Counted from the first letter of the stretch, positions 1 to 9,286 are shown. The stretch is 64,000 nucleotides of DNA from Candidatus Heimdallarchaeota archaeon (GCA_018238155.1 JABCTZ010000032.1:91034-155033), one strand, 5' to 3'. The notes: a model not told the origin generated them from the letters alone. A program made the numbers and translations.

Positions 1-66
1 TTTAGTCCCATACTTGAACATTTAAATATGTTAGAGAATTTTCCTAAAAAACATTTAAAAGATTAA
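1..66 (+). CDS. C-terminal end of a gene that begins before the window
   Basis: The first 66 bases read as an open frame from base 1 that ends in TAA at 64-66 and would encode 21 residues ending in KKHLKD. The tail is lysine-rich and has ordinary composition. The start and function lie outside the window, so no family can be named. About 105 bases of AT-rich DNA separate it from the next gene. The call rests only on an open frame reaching the edge, so it could be chance. Confidence 0.4.
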   Translation, partial: FSPILEHLNMLENFPKKHLKD

Positions 67-172
67 GATAACAATTATGCTTATCTGGTATTTAGAATCA
101 ATTTGTACTTTCATTAAAGTTTAATAACACATTATTATTGTTATCTTTATAAAACGAATTGAGGGTTATTAT

Positions 173-2212
173 TTGGTACTCCCAAAAGATTTCAATTTAC
201 ATGAAAATCGTTTATCCAAAGATTCTTTGGAAAGCATAGAATTTCAATTCGAACGTTTGGGGTTAGATTCCAAAGACATAAATATTTTTTTGAAAAGGTT
301 TATTCGAATATCAAACTCAGCGGCATTACCTTCTGATGACTATGAGATTGTGTATTTAGCAGCTAAAATTGCCTATATGCTTTCAGATTATGTTTATTTT
401 GAATCAGAAGAATTTTTAGAAAAACAAATGGGAAACGACGGTGCTCGAATTTGGCAAGCCTTAGCCAAAGCCGCTCAAGGAGATCTTGATGAATCAATTA
501 AAATATTAGAGGATATTAAAAAAATAACTGAAAATTCTGGTGATATTCTTCAACACATAGAAACTCTCAGTATTCTTGGTCAAATTTGGATTGTTCGAGG
601 TTCCAAAGGTCATTCCAATTTAAATCAGATCATGGAGAGTATCGATAAATTCGAAGAAAAATACAAACATTCTTTGCCGGATTTCAATCATATCTTTATG
701 CCTGCTTATTTGCTCAAGGAGCGTTTTATGGCTCTTCAACTTCCACCAAAGGATCTAATTAAAAAAATTAACATTATCTACAAAATTGCTGAAGAAATAG
801 GCACTACATATTGGATGACTCATCTTCAATTGGATCTTGCTATAGCTCATTTACAAAATAATGCTGTAAAAGAAACAAGTGATTTCCTTCAGAAGGCATT
901 TGAAACACTTGAAAATAAAAAATATCTAGCATTAGAAGCAAAAGCAATTAGAGTTCAAGGTACACTATTTGAAAAACAAAATAAGAGTGATTTAGCTGAA
1001 AAAAAATACTTACAAGCTAAAATAGCATATTCAGAATTGAAGGATCAGATTGGTGTATCCACTTGTATCTCGAAATTAGCAAATCTAGCTTTCACTCAAA
1101 ATCAGCATGATAAAGCTGAACAGTATTTTACTGAATCTTATGCTATCTCTGAATCAATAAGTGATTTCTATGGTATGACTGTTTCTTTAAATGCACTAGC
1201 TGAATTCTCCTCAAAAAAAGGGCAATATGCGGAATCATTTGCAACATATAAACGTGCATTAGAAATGGCAAAAAATAATTCTTTTGAGCTGCTTCTTCCC
1301 TCTATTTATAGTGGTTTAGCTTTTGTCAATTTCATTTCAGGTGATTTCTGGCAGGCTGTAGAAAACAGAAGTAAAGTTGTCATTTACAAAGAAAAGATGA
1401 ATACAAGTGAAGAAGAATTACTTTTCGAACATATGAAATTGGGTCAATTGAATGCGATTGTTGGCAATTTGGATGCGGCATTTGACGGTTTCGAACAAGC
1501 ATTAAATTTCTGCATGAAACTTGGTAAAAAAGATGATTTATATTTTGATATTCTTAATTGGCTGTTTGAAATTTCTACTGCACTTGGAAATTTATCATTA
1601 GCAGAAACCTATGTGAGTAGAGCTGACCTTTTCGCTTCAATTCATAATTCTGAAGAGGAAAATGTTCAAGCTTTAATATCCCGAATACGATTTTTAATTC
1701 AAAAAAGAGAACTTGCCAAAGCTGATAGTTATTTAGAAAGCGTTTTTGAGAAAGCACTTGAGTTTCCATCAGCATTAACAATGGCATTAGCAATAGTAGA
1801 GAAGACTAATGTTTTATTGCTCCAGTATCAAGAAAAAGCTGATGAAAGTCTTTTTGAAGATGCATTGGGAAAGATGGAAGATATGGTTTTTATTTCATTA
1901 GATTTAGAATTTTTACCATTAACTATGTATGCAAAACGTGCTTTAGCAAAAGCTCTTGCTTATAGAAATAAATACCAAGAAGGAATTGAAGAAATAGATG
2001 AAGCATGTGAATTAGCAGAACAATTGGGTATGGATAAATTTGTTGAAACAATGAGAGACGATCAAGATAACTTGAAAAAGAATATGAAAAAAGCAGATAC
2101 AATGAGTGAGAAAACACTCGAAGAAAAACGACAATCATATTTAAAGGATATTTTTGCAATATTGACACAAACTTTCTGGTTAGTAAGTGCATCTGAACAT
2201 CAACAAATTTGA
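173..2212 (+). CDS. TPR-repeat protein, 679 aa
   Basis: The protein is made of consecutive amphipathic helix pairs of the tetratricopeptide type. TPR-like units are clearest between about residues 230 and 480, with alternating small and aromatic residues (A..KYLQAK..Y, AEQYFTESYAI, YAESFATYKRALEMA). It has no signal peptide, membrane segment or catalytic domain, so it is probably a cytosolic scaffold. The start is TTG at 173, supported by GAGGG at 161-165, eight bases upstream. Next downstream is a MazG-like gene on the same strand after 75 bases that contain a terminator-like T run. The partner is unknown. The TPR call is firm; any role is not. Confidence 0.85.
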   Translation: MVLPKDFNLHENRLSKDSLESIEFQFERLGLDSKDINIFLKRFIRISNSAALPSDDYEIVYLAAKIAYMLSDYVYFESEEFLEKQMGNDGARIWQALAKAAQGDLDESIKILEDIKKITENSGDILQHIETLSILGQIWIVRGSKGHSNLNQIMESIDKFEEKYKHSLPDFNHIFMPAYLLKERFMALQLPPKDLIKKINIIYKIAEEIGTTYWMTHLQLDLAIAHLQNNAVKETSDFLQKAFETLENKKYLALEAKAIRVQGTLFEKQNKSDLAEKKYLQAKIAYSELKDQIGVSTCISKLANLAFTQNQHDKAEQYFTESYAISESISDFYGMTVSLNALAEFSSKKGQYAESFATYKRALEMAKNNSFELLLPSIYSGLAFVNFISGDFWQAVENRSKVVIYKEKMNTSEEELLFEHMKLGQLNAIVGNLDAAFDGFEQALNFCMKLGKKDDLYFDILNWLFEISTALGNLSLAETYVSRADLFASIHNSEEENVQALISRIRFLIQKRELAKADSYLESVFEKALEFPSALTMALAIVEKTNVLLLQYQEKADESLFEDALGKMEDMVFISLDLEFLPLTMYAKRALAKALAYRNKYQEGIEEIDEACELAEQLGMDKFVETMRDDQDNLKKNMKKADTMSEKTLEEKRQSYLKDIFAILTQTFWLVSASEHQQI

Positions 2213-2221
2213 AATTCAGGT

Positions 2222-2266
2222 TAGAAATTATTTCTAGATACCAGAAGGTTTTTCGGTCGTTTTTTT
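2222..2266 (+). terminator. Probable terminator after the TPR gene
   Basis: A short hairpin (TAGAAA 2222-2227 pairing with TTTCTA 2231-2236) is followed by a T-rich tract that ends in seven Ts at 2260-2266. Archaeal termination needs mainly the T tract. The MazG-like ATG follows only 21 bases later, so termination may be partial. Confidence 0.45.
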
Positions 2267-2287
2267 CTATACATCACTTGAATTATT

Positions 2288-2578
2288 ATGACTGATTTCG
2301 AAATAATTTGCCAAAAAGTAGATGATCTAATCAATTCATTAGGTGGTTACTGGTCTAAAGAATGGTTGATTGAACCTGTAATTGAAGAACTAGGTGAATT
2401 TTCTAAAGAATTACAGATTAGTGCGGGTTTACACCCTAATAAAACAACGACACCAGAAAAACTAATGGAAGAATATGGTGACTTGCTTTTTGCAGTAATT
2501 GCATTAGGCAGAGGACTAAAAATTGAAGTTGAGAAATCGTTGTTAAATACCATTTCGAAATATAATCAAAGAAAATAG
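2288..2578 (+). CDS. MazG-like nucleotide pyrophosphohydrolase, 96 aa
   Basis: This is a short all-alpha NTP pyrophosphatase of the MazG/dCTPase superfamily. The family hydrolyses (d)NTPs to NMP and pyrophosphate and helps clean the nucleotide pool. The magnesium-binding signature is visible as E33-E34-x-x-E37 and E62-x-x-D65, each inside a predicted helix. The length fits single-domain MazG-like proteins, which act as dimers or tetramers, rather than the two-domain E. coli enzyme. It lies alone between the TPR gene and an M20 amidohydrolase, and no toxin partner is next to it. The exact substrate cannot be read from the sequence. Confidence 0.85.
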   Translation: MTDFEIICQKVDDLINSLGGYWSKEWLIEPVIEELGEFSKELQISAGLHPNKTTTPEKLMEEYGDLLFAVIALGRGLKIEVEKSLLNTISKYNQRK

Positions 2579-2672
2579 CAATTGAATTATAATCAAATAA
2601 CTTTAAAACTCAGTTTAGTATTGTTTTTGTTTAGAAATCATTGTTTAATATTATGACAAGAGGAATTGTTCT

Positions 2673-3863
2673 ATGAAAGATGCAGTTTGGAAAATAGCTC
2701 AAGAAATTAAATCTGAAATAACTGAAATTAGACGCCAAATTCATATGAATCCAGAGCTTGGTTTTGAAGAAAAGGAAACATCTGAGCTTGTAGTTAAGGA
2801 ACTAAAAGAACTTGGAATTGAAGTAAAAGCGAATATTGCAAAATATGGTGTAGTCGGTCTAATTAAAGGGGGCGCAGGTGATGGTCCAACTATTGGAATT
2901 CGCGCTGATATGGATGCATTAGCATTACATGAAGAAAATGATGTCCCATACAAATCTAAAATTGATGGAAAAATGCATGCGTGTGGTCATGATGCGCACA
3001 CAGCGATACTCATTGGTGTAGCGAAAATTTTAGTTAAATTGCAAGATAAAATCAAAGGTAACATCAAACTATTTTTCCAACCTGCTGAGGAAGGTTTAGG
3101 TGGAGCAAAACCTATGGTTGAAGCTGGTGTACTTAAAAACCCAAATGTTTCAGCTGTTATCGCGTTACATGTTGATACGGACAATCAAGTTGGTCAAATC
3201 CAAGTCAAAGATGGAAGTTTAACTGCAAGTGCAGATGAATTCTGGATTGATATTATTGGAAAAGGCGGACATGCTGCATATCCACATGAAACTAAAGATC
3301 CAATTTTCATTGGTTCTCATTTGGTTAATACTATACAAACAATTGCTTCAAGAAACACTGATCCCGTCTTTCCTGTTGTTGTTACTGTTGGAACATTTCA
3401 TGCCGGATCAGCATTCAATATTATCCCCGAAACTGCTCGCTTAACAGGAACAATCAGAGCTTTATTGCCAGAGGTTAGAGACGAAACACACAAACACCTC
3501 CAAAGGATTGTCAAGGGAACCGAAGAAATGTTTGATGTTAAGGTATCTCTTGGAATAAAAAGAGGTTATGCACCTGGTATAAATGATGCGGGTCTTAATG
3601 TGATATTAAAAGAAGCTGCAATTGAATTGATTGGAACAAAGAATGTAATAGAGACTGAATATCCTGGGATGGGTGCAGAAGATTTCTTTGATTTCAGTGA
3701 CAATTATCGCTTGCCTGTAACTATGTTTTGGCTCGGCTCAGGAAATAAAGAAAAGGGCATAACTGCTCCTGGTCATAATCCTAAATTTGATATTGATGAA
3801 AATGCTTTGCCAATAGGGAGCTCTATATTAGCATTAACAGCAATTAAATATTTAAACAAATAA
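2673..3863 (+). CDS. M20D-family amidohydrolase (N-acyl amino acid / hippurate hydrolase type), 396 aa
   Basis: This is a zinc- or manganese-dependent peptidase-family M20D enzyme that cleaves N-acyl, N-carbamoyl or amino-acid conjugates. Visible signatures are GIRADMDAL (about residues 70-78), HACGHDAHTA (about 102-111), in which the Cys and His bind metal, FFQPAEEG (about 135-142) with the catalytic Glu pair, and a C-terminal GAEDF. The length of 396 residues is normal for the family. The start is ATG at 2673 with GAGG about 13 bases upstream. A clean hairpin terminator follows. True substrates in this family range from N-acetyl amino acids to auxin conjugates and peptides; nothing nearby decides between them. 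Confidence 0.9.
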   Translation: MKDAVWKIAQEIKSEITEIRRQIHMNPELGFEEKETSELVVKELKELGIEVKANIAKYGVVGLIKGGAGDGPTIGIRADMDALALHEENDVPYKSKIDGKMHACGHDAHTAILIGVAKILVKLQDKIKGNIKLFFQPAEEGLGGAKPMVEAGVLKNPNVSAVIALHVDTDNQVGQIQVKDGSLTASADEFWIDIIGKGGHAAYPHETKDPIFIGSHLVNTIQTIASRNTDPVFPVVVTVGTFHAGSAFNIIPETARLTGTIRALLPEVRDETHKHLQRIVKGTEEMFDVKVSLGIKRGYAPGINDAGLNVILKEAAIELIGTKNVIETEYPGMGAEDFFDFSDNYRLPVTMFWLGSGNKEKGITAPGHNPKFDIDENALPIGSSILALTAIKYLNK

Positions 3864-3876
3864 TTAAACATTTAAA

Positions 3877-3902
3877 AAAACCCCTTTCGGGGATTTCTTT
3901 CT
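3877..3902 (+). terminator. Hairpin terminator after the M20D gene
   Basis: CCCC at 3881-3884 pairs with GGGG at 3889-3892 around a TTTC loop, with A/T flanks that extend the stem. A T-rich tract follows (ATTTCTTTCTTTTT). It lies 17 bases after the stop codon at 3863. Confidence 0.75.
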
Positions 3903-4006
3903 TTTTATCAAAATATCCTCATTAATCAAATTTATATGCAGAATGCTTATACAGTAATATTAAATAATCATCAAAACTTCGAGAGAAAAGGATGATGAAC
4001 TAACCT

Positions 4007-4273
4007 ATGTCAGATAAAGAAATGCAAGTTTCAGAAGCAGATTTGAAAGGCGTTAACCTAAAGGAAACACAAACAAAAGCTCAAGAGTCAGATATGAAAT
4101 TAATGTTCAAATGTGATGATTGTAGTAAGACATATGATTGGCCTTTATGTTGCGGTGAATCAATGGAATTAGAGGGCGATAATCTGGTTTGCACAGTAGA
4201 AGGTTGCGGGAAATCCATTCCTGTACCAGAATGCGATGGACATAAATGTAAACCATTTATAGCAAAATCGTAA
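4007..4273 (+). CDS. Small zinc-binding protein with several CxxC/CC motifs, 88 aa
   Basis: I do not recognise the family. After a polar N-terminal 35 residues, the C-terminal half holds eight cysteines (C-D-D-C, C-C, C-T-V-E-G-C and two later single Cys) plus a His in DGHKC. This spacing fits one or two zinc knuckles. There is no membrane segment. The gene stands alone, and a T-poor 50-base gap separates it from a convergent HAD hydrolase. Small Cys-rich proteins like this are common in archaea and often act as adaptors of transcription or ubiquitin-like systems, but nothing here supports a specific role. Confidence 0.7.
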   Translation: MSDKEMQVSEADLKGVNLKETQTKAQESDMKLMFKCDDCSKTYDWPLCCGESMELEGDNLVCTVEGCGKSIPVPECDGHKCKPFIAKS

Positions 4274-4325
4274 GTGATTGTTTTAATCTAATTCACAATA
4301 AAATAGACTATTCCTTACAAGGAAA

Positions 4326-5066
4326 TCAGGGGATTTTTTCCCCACCTTTAAATTTTTGAGTTTGATAAGATTTTTTGATAATGTCAATAATTTTACTAAT
4401 TCTTTTGATGGCATAACTTGGTTTGTGATCTTCTTGTATCTTATCTAGATTTACTTTTTGCTCCGGGTCAAATAAGACACTAACCATTTTCATTTGATTA
4501 GCACCAAGTATATCTGTTTCAATTTTATTACCAATATACATAATTCTTGTAGGATCTTTTAAAGATAATTTTTCCATTGCACGTTTGAATCCGACATTTG
4601 ATGGTTTCCATGATTTAGGGTCTTCATTAATTACTACTATCTCAAAAAAATGTTGGAGCCTTAAGTAGATTAATTTCTCCCATTGTTTCTTCTTCATGCC
4701 ATCAGATATTACTCCTATTCGATAATCTTTCATTAAAGTAAGCAATGTGAGTACAACATCTGGGAATGGATGTAGCAATGTAGTTTTTGTTTTGTGATAT
4801 GCAACTACAGCTGCTGCAATCAGTTTTGGATGGACCTCAAATCCAAGTTCCTCAATTAATCTATCAAAGTGATTAGGATAATTAGAACCATATTTCTTTA
4901 CAATTTCCAGTAAATGATTAAATGCTATCTTTCTATCGATTTCTAATCCTGCTTCTCGCAAAGCTCTGATAGCATTCATTCTTGCTGTTTGGGACATCAA
5001 TGTACTATTGAAAAGTGTATCATCGATATCAAATAACATCGCATCGAATTTTCTGAGTTCAGTCAA
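4326..5066 (-). CDS. HAD-superfamily hydrolase, 246 aa
   Basis: This is a cytosolic phosphatase-like protein of the haloacid dehalogenase superfamily. Motif I is DIDDTLF (D13, D15 by count from the first Met), motif II is GVISDG and the motif III lysine is in SWKPS. Motif IV reads YIGNKIETDILGA. The usual first acidic residue of motif IV (GDN/GDR) is Asn here, while the second Asp is kept. Overall shape and length resemble the archaeal PH1421-like group. It lies divergent to nothing: both neighbours upstream (the Lrp-like gene) and itself are on the minus strand with 72 bases between. Substrate unknown; a small phosphorylated metabolite is likely. Confidence 0.85.
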   Translation of the reverse strand: MTELRKFDAMLFDIDDTLFNSTLMSQTARMNAIRALREAGLEIDRKIAFNHLLEIVKKYGSNYPNHFDRLIEELGFEVHPKLIAAAVVAYHKTKTTLLHPFPDVVLTLLTLMKDYRIGVISDGMKKKQWEKLIYLRLQHFFEIVVINEDPKSWKPSNVGFKRAMEKLSLKDPTRIMYIGNKIETDILGANQMKMVSVLFDPEQKVNLDKIQEDHKPSYAIKRISKIIDIIKKSYQTQKFKGGEKIP

Positions 5067-5138
5067 ACTGTAGCAACCTTAGTTATTAATCTCTAATAGA
5101 TACTTAACAATTATTAAAGAAAGAAAGTAGAAAGAAGA

Positions 5139-5795
5139 TTATCCTTTTTTGATAGCATCTTCTTCATCTGGGTGTCTAAAGAGCTCACCTTTAATATATT
5201 TTCTAGCACGTTCTTCGTATTTCTCTTGACAAATTGGACCGTCAAAGTACCGTTTTCTACCAAGGATCGCTTTTGAAAATACTTCGCCTGAAAATTCTCG
5301 ATGACAATAATCGCATCGTATAACCAAATTTATGGGTGAACTCGGAAGTTCAATAGTTTTACACAAAAATGTCTCAAGATTAATTGATGAAACAAGTTCA
5401 ATAACTGATTCCCCTGGTAAAGAGTTAATGTGTTTGATAAAGTCCAATTTATTTCTATCATGCATGTTGTGTGTTACAACAATTAGATTGTAATGTCCAG
5501 AGGAAATTGTCATATTAGCGATAAATGGACTTTCAAATAATTTTTTTGCAACATCATCTAAATGACTTGGTTTGATTTTTAGCAGGAAAGTCATCGAAGT
5601 TCCTTTCATAATCATATTTTCATCAAGAATAATTGTGAATTTTTCAATCAAACCTGTATCGATGTACTTCTGTATTCGTGTTTTGATAGACGGAATTGTT
5701 AAATTTGTCTCTCGAGCGAGGGCTGCATAGCTTGTTCTCGAATTCTCGATTAAAGTTGTCAATATTCGTAAATCTGTTTTGTCCAATTTGTGCAT
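5139..5795 (-). CDS. Lrp/AsnC-type regulator with C-terminal TRASH-like metal domain, 218 aa
   Basis: The N-terminal about 60 residues form an AsnC-type helix-turn-helix (LDKTDLRIL start, TIPSIKTRIQKY recognition helix). A RAM/ACT-like effector region follows to about residue 145. The C-terminus (about 155-205) has CDYCHREF and a later Cys in GPICQEKY, which matches the TRASH metal-sensing fold seen in archaeal copper or heavy-metal regulators. Known HTH-TRASH proteins control metal efflux genes; no such gene is nearby. It is divergent from the threonine aldolase gene with a shared 181-base region, so it may control that gene or itself. Domain calls are confident, the ligand is not. Confidence 0.8.
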   Translation of the reverse strand: MHKLDKTDLRILTTLIENSRTSYAALARETNLTIPSIKTRIQKYIDTGLIEKFTIILDENMIMKGTSMTFLLKIKPSHLDDVAKKLFESPFIANMTISSGHYNLIVVTHNMHDRNKLDFIKHINSLPGESVIELVSSINLETFLCKTIELPSSPINLVIRCDYCHREFSGEVFSKAILGRKRYFDGPICQEKYEERARKYIKGELFRHPDEEDAIKKG

Positions 5796-5886
5796 TCAAT
5801 TGCCCTCTGGAAAATAGTATTACTTCAGTTTTTTATTAATCCTTTGGATATAATTCTTCATGATTATTAATACTTTTTTGAAAACC

Positions 5887-5894
5887 ATTTAAAT
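5887..5894. promoter_or_regulatory. TATA-like element between divergent regulator and threonine aldolase
   Basis: TTTAAATA at 5887-5894 lies between the two divergent genes. It is about 90 bases upstream of each start codon and its core is self-complementary, so it could serve either direction. The surrounding 181 bases are strongly AT-rich with no other obvious element. Confidence 0.35.
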
Positions 5895-5976
5895 ATTATT
5901 AATTTTCATTAAAATCATCGCAATTTATTCCACAAAATGATGTGTAATTGATTCGACAAATCTGAGATGACTTTGA

Positions 5977-7011
5977 ATGAAAAAAATTGACCTTCGTAGT
6001 GATACGGTTACTTTACCTACCGAAGAAATGTATGAAGCAATGAGAGCCGCAAATCTTGGTGATGATGTCTATAGAGAAGATCCAACAGCATTAGAACTAC
6101 AAGAAAAAGCAGCAAAACTTTTGGGAAAAGAAGCAGCCCTTTTTGTTAGTTCTGGAACAATGGGAAATATTTGTGGTGTTGTCGGGCAAACTAAACGTGG
6201 AGATGAAATAATTCTTGAACAAAATTCGCATATTTTCCAATTTGAGCAAGGCTCCTCTGCAGTAATTGGTGGGGTTCATACTAAGACCGTTCCCGGAAAA
6301 GAAGGATTCTTAATAACTCCAGAAATGTTGGAAGCAGCTATTAGATCTCCTGACTCTCATCACCCAATTTCTTCCCTCGTATCATTAGAAAATACTCATA
6401 ACTTATCTGGTGGGAAAATTTGGTCAATCGAACAAACACAAGATTTAATCAAAACAGCAAAAAAACACCATTTAAAAGTTCATATTGATGGAGCGAGGAT
6501 TTTTAATGCCGCAGTAGGTTTGGGTGTGCCTGCACACGAGTTAGTTAAAGGCGCTGATAGTGTTATGTTTTGTTTAAGTAAAGGATTAGCCTGTCCTATA
6601 GGTTCTATTGTTGCAGGAAGTCAAGATTTTATTGATCAAGCTTATCGTGTTAGAAAATTATTAGGTGGAGGAATGCGACAAGTAGGCATAATTGCCGCAC
6701 CTGGAATAGTTGCTTTAGATACTATGATTGATCGATTAGCAGATGACCATGCAAATTCAAGGATTCTTGCTAAAGGTTTGTCTGCAATAGAGGGAATTAC
6801 TGTACGTGAAAGTCAAACAAATTTACTATTTATTGACATTGGTGGTTTTGGTGTAACCAGACAGCAATTCAAAACGAATTTAGCAAAAAATGGTATAATT
6901 GTAAGTAGCAGATGGGATACTGAATTTCGTCTTGTAACTCACTATGGTATTGAAAAAGAAGACGTAGAATTTGTTATAGAAACTATTGATAATTTGAAAA
7001 GTAAAAAATGA
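5977..7011 (+). CDS. ltaE: Low-specificity L-threonine aldolase, 344 aa
   Basis: This is a fold-type I PLP enzyme that splits L-threonine or allo-threonine into glycine and acetaldehyde. The start LRSDTVTLPTEEM, the GDDVYREDPT segment, LFVSSGTMGN (phosphate-binding), HIDGARIFNAA (Asp that contacts the PLP ring) and FCLSKGLACPIGS (PLP lysine in CLSKG) are all family landmarks. The length is normal. It begins 181 bases from the divergent Lrp-TRASH regulator. The product glycine and acetaldehyde could feed one-carbon and acetyl metabolism. Stereospecificity cannot be read from the sequence. Confidence 0.93.
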   Translation: MKKIDLRSDTVTLPTEEMYEAMRAANLGDDVYREDPTALELQEKAAKLLGKEAALFVSSGTMGNICGVVGQTKRGDEIILEQNSHIFQFEQGSSAVIGGVHTKTVPGKEGFLITPEMLEAAIRSPDSHHPISSLVSLENTHNLSGGKIWSIEQTQDLIKTAKKHHLKVHIDGARIFNAAVGLGVPAHELVKGADSVMFCLSKGLACPIGSIVAGSQDFIDQAYRVRKLLGGGMRQVGIIAAPGIVALDTMIDRLADDHANSRILAKGLSAIEGITVRESQTNLLFIDIGGFGVTRQQFKTNLAKNGIIVSSRWDTEFRLVTHYGIEKEDVEFVIETIDNLKSKK

Positions 7012-7162
7012 TCACCAATTTAATTCAATATTCACCCCGAAAAGAATTAAATAGTGACGAACCATCTAAAAAATGACTCTGAAGTAAATCAGAATCAGTA
7101 GTAATTATATCTATGCGATTGAAATATCATCGTACCAAAAATAGCCTCGTTGGGAATAGTCA

Positions 7163-8254
7163 ATGACAAAAATCTTTGTAACTGGTGCCTCAGGTCAAGT
7201 GGGTAGTCGAGTTGCGGAATATATAGTAAAAGAGAAGCTGTTAGGAATTGCGAGGGGAAAGGATGTTATCTGTTTAGTAAGGAATCCTGATAAAGCTAAT
7301 TTTTTGAAAGAGCTTGGTGTTACCATTATAAAAGGGGGCTTACAAGATAGCGATACAATTTCCTCAATTATGGATAATGGTGTAGAATTTGTTTTTCATG
7401 TGGCAGCAAATTGCTTGTTGAATCAATCATATATGGAAATGTATATCCCCAATGTTCTTGGAACAAGGATTATGCTAGATGCTTTTATTAAATCAAAAGC
7501 AAGATGTTTTGTTCATACTAGTTCGATTGCCGTCTATTCTGTTTTTTTAGGTCGAAAAAAAGTCTATAATATTGATGAAAATCATTCAATAGGTTCCTTA
7601 AAAGGAGATCCATATGCAGTTACAAAAAGAATAGCTGAAAATCTTGTCTCTTACTATTCGGAAAGAAACACTGGGAAATATTTCATAACTACTAGACTAG
7701 GTCCAATAATAGGTGCAAGAGATAAACAAACTGTTCCTACCTTAGTTGATATACTGTCGTATAGATTCTTGCCAAAACTAATTAATGGTGGCAAAGATTT
7801 GTTTTCAATTACTTCTCCTTATGATGTCGCTCGTGCTCAAGTTTTTCTAGCTTCTAGAGCAAAATCTGTCTCAGGTCAAATATTCAATGTTGCAAGGGAT
7901 TCAACGAATTACCGTCAAATGATGGCTGTAATAGCAAATTATTATCACAGAAAACCACCAACTTTTTCTATGAAATATTGGTTTTTTAAATTTACACTAC
8001 CATTTTTAAAAATGCTAAGAACTATCTTTCCACATGTTCAATTAATTAAAAATGCGACTTCTCCGGTTTCAGTTAATTATATTGGAAAAAGTTACATATA
8101 CAGTTCAGAGAAAATCAAAAAAATTGGTTTTGAATTTGTTGTATCTCCTGAAGAAGCTATTATTGAATGTTTAGAACATTTAGACCCCGAAAAGAAACTG
8201 TTAAAGGTTGGTAAGAATAAAAAAAATGATTTAAGAGTAGATGACATAAACTAG
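7163..8254 (+). CDS. NAD(P)-dependent epimerase/dehydrogenase, extended SDR family, 363 aa
   Basis: The Rossmann nucleotide-binding motif GASGQVGSR starts at about residue 8. An HTSSIAVYS segment holds the catalytic Ser, and YAVTKRIAEN supplies the Tyr-x-x-x-Lys pair. The C-terminal third (from about 270) is basic and partly hydrophobic, ending in a Lys-rich tail. The overall layout resembles 3-beta-hydroxysteroid dehydrogenase/isomerase-like and sugar epimerase-like extended SDRs. The ATG at 7163 lies behind GGGAAT. It is followed by a HAD hydrolase on the same strand after 73 bases, so the two could be co-transcribed. Possible substrates are nucleotide sugars or isoprenoid/lipid alcohols. 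Confidence 0.85.
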   Translation: MTKIFVTGASGQVGSRVAEYIVKEKLLGIARGKDVICLVRNPDKANFLKELGVTIIKGGLQDSDTISSIMDNGVEFVFHVAANCLLNQSYMEMYIPNVLGTRIMLDAFIKSKARCFVHTSSIAVYSVFLGRKKVYNIDENHSIGSLKGDPYAVTKRIAENLVSYYSERNTGKYFITTRLGPIIGARDKQTVPTLVDILSYRFLPKLINGGKDLFSITSPYDVARAQVFLASRAKSVSGQIFNVARDSTNYRQMMAVIANYYHRKPPTFSMKYWFFKFTLPFLKMLRTIFPHVQLIKNATSPVSVNYIGKSYIYSSEKIKKIGFEFVVSPEEAIIECLEHLDPEKKLLKVGKNKKNDLRVDDIN

Positions 8255-8327
8255 CTAGCTGCAATTGTTAGTAGAATCTTACAAATATTTTTCAAAGTGA
8301 ATGAAACTTTAGATTTTGTGAAAAATA

Positions 8328-9050
8328 ATGATAAAATGCATCTCCTTCGATTTTGATAGAACTTTAGCTTACGTTCGACCACAAACCCATCATTTAGTAC
8401 CAAAGCTACTAACTGAAAAAGGAATAAACATTTCTGCTGATGAATTTTTAAAAAAATGTGTAGAACTTCGTCAGAATATACCTGTTCATTTACAAGATCA
8501 TTATTTTCGATTTGGTAGTCTCTCTAAGAAATTACGAACAGCTTTCTTAAAGGAATATAATAAAGCTCGAATTGATATGCTTGAACTTTCTGGCGATCAA
8601 AAAGAAGTTGATACATTGAAAGAATGGTTAACAAATCAAATCTATTTACAACAGAATAAAGTACTTTATGATGACATTGTCGATGTGGTAAAACAATTGG
8701 GCAACTTAGGGATAAGACAATATATTCTTTCTGGAAACCATTCTGATGGCATCATTGAGTTACTTGAAAAATCAAATATCTTGCAATATTTTGAAGAAAT
8801 AATTACTGTTGACAAATACTTTGATAAAAAAATCGCTAATTTCAGAATTTTACTTGAACATTCTCATTTTAGCCCACAAGAGATTCTTCACATTGGTGAT
8901 GATTTAGTAACTGATGGATATGGTCCTAGAGATTATCAAATAAAATCAATTATCATCCGTAGATCTAATCAACTCGATTTTCTTGCAAAACACGATGAAA
9001 ATTTTCAAGTTATAACAAAATTAAATGAATTAGTTAAATTCCTTGATTGA
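8328..9050 (+). CDS. HAD-superfamily hydrolase, 240 aa
   Basis: Motif I is FDFDRTLA with nucleophile D8 and acid D10. Motif II is in YILSGNHSDG, and motif IV is HIGDDLVTDGYG with its acidic pair. An alpha-helical cap lies between about residues 20 and 110, so this is a C1-cap type phosphatase. It is only distantly like the HAD protein at 4326-5066 and is not a recent copy. The gene follows the SDR gene on the same strand. Substrate unknown. Downstream lies the 236-base control region of the hydrogenase operon. Confidence 0.85.
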   Translation: MIKCISFDFDRTLAYVRPQTHHLVPKLLTEKGINISADEFLKKCVELRQNIPVHLQDHYFRFGSLSKKLRTAFLKEYNKARIDMLELSGDQKEVDTLKEWLTNQIYLQQNKVLYDDIVDVVKQLGNLGIRQYILSGNHSDGIIELLEKSNILQYFEEIITVDKYFDKKIANFRILLEHSHFSPQEILHIGDDLVTDGYGPRDYQIKSIIIRRSNQLDFLAKHDENFQVITKLNELVKFLD

Positions 9051-9136
9051 TTATTTGTGGTGTAAACCGATTGTAAAACAAGCTTTAATTGATTTATTCC
9101 CATTGTTATCTATTTATTCTATTAGATTGAATTTTT

Positions 9137-9146
9137 TTTATATAAA
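9137..9146 (+). promoter_or_regulatory. Candidate TATA box in the hydrogenase upstream region
   Basis: TTTATATAAA at 9137-9146 is a textbook archaeal TATA sequence in the 236-base gap before the hydrogenase genes. It lies 141 bases before the first ATG, which would mean a leader of about 115 bases. A second AT-rich candidate, TTAAATATA near 9230, would give a shorter leader. No start site can be proved from sequence. Confidence 0.4.
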
Positions 9147-9286
9147 CTTTTTTTCAATCATTAAACATTTGCTTAAACATAAATCACTAAAATTCACTCT
9201 TCCTTGAATATAATATTCAGATAACAAATATTAAATATACAATGTATCATAACAAGTCAAAATTCCTAATAAAGTAATATCGGGGA

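Noticed and set aside
2288..2578. MazG as part of a toxin-antitoxin module
   Set aside because: No toxin gene lies beside it; single MazG-like genes are common housekeeping enzymes.
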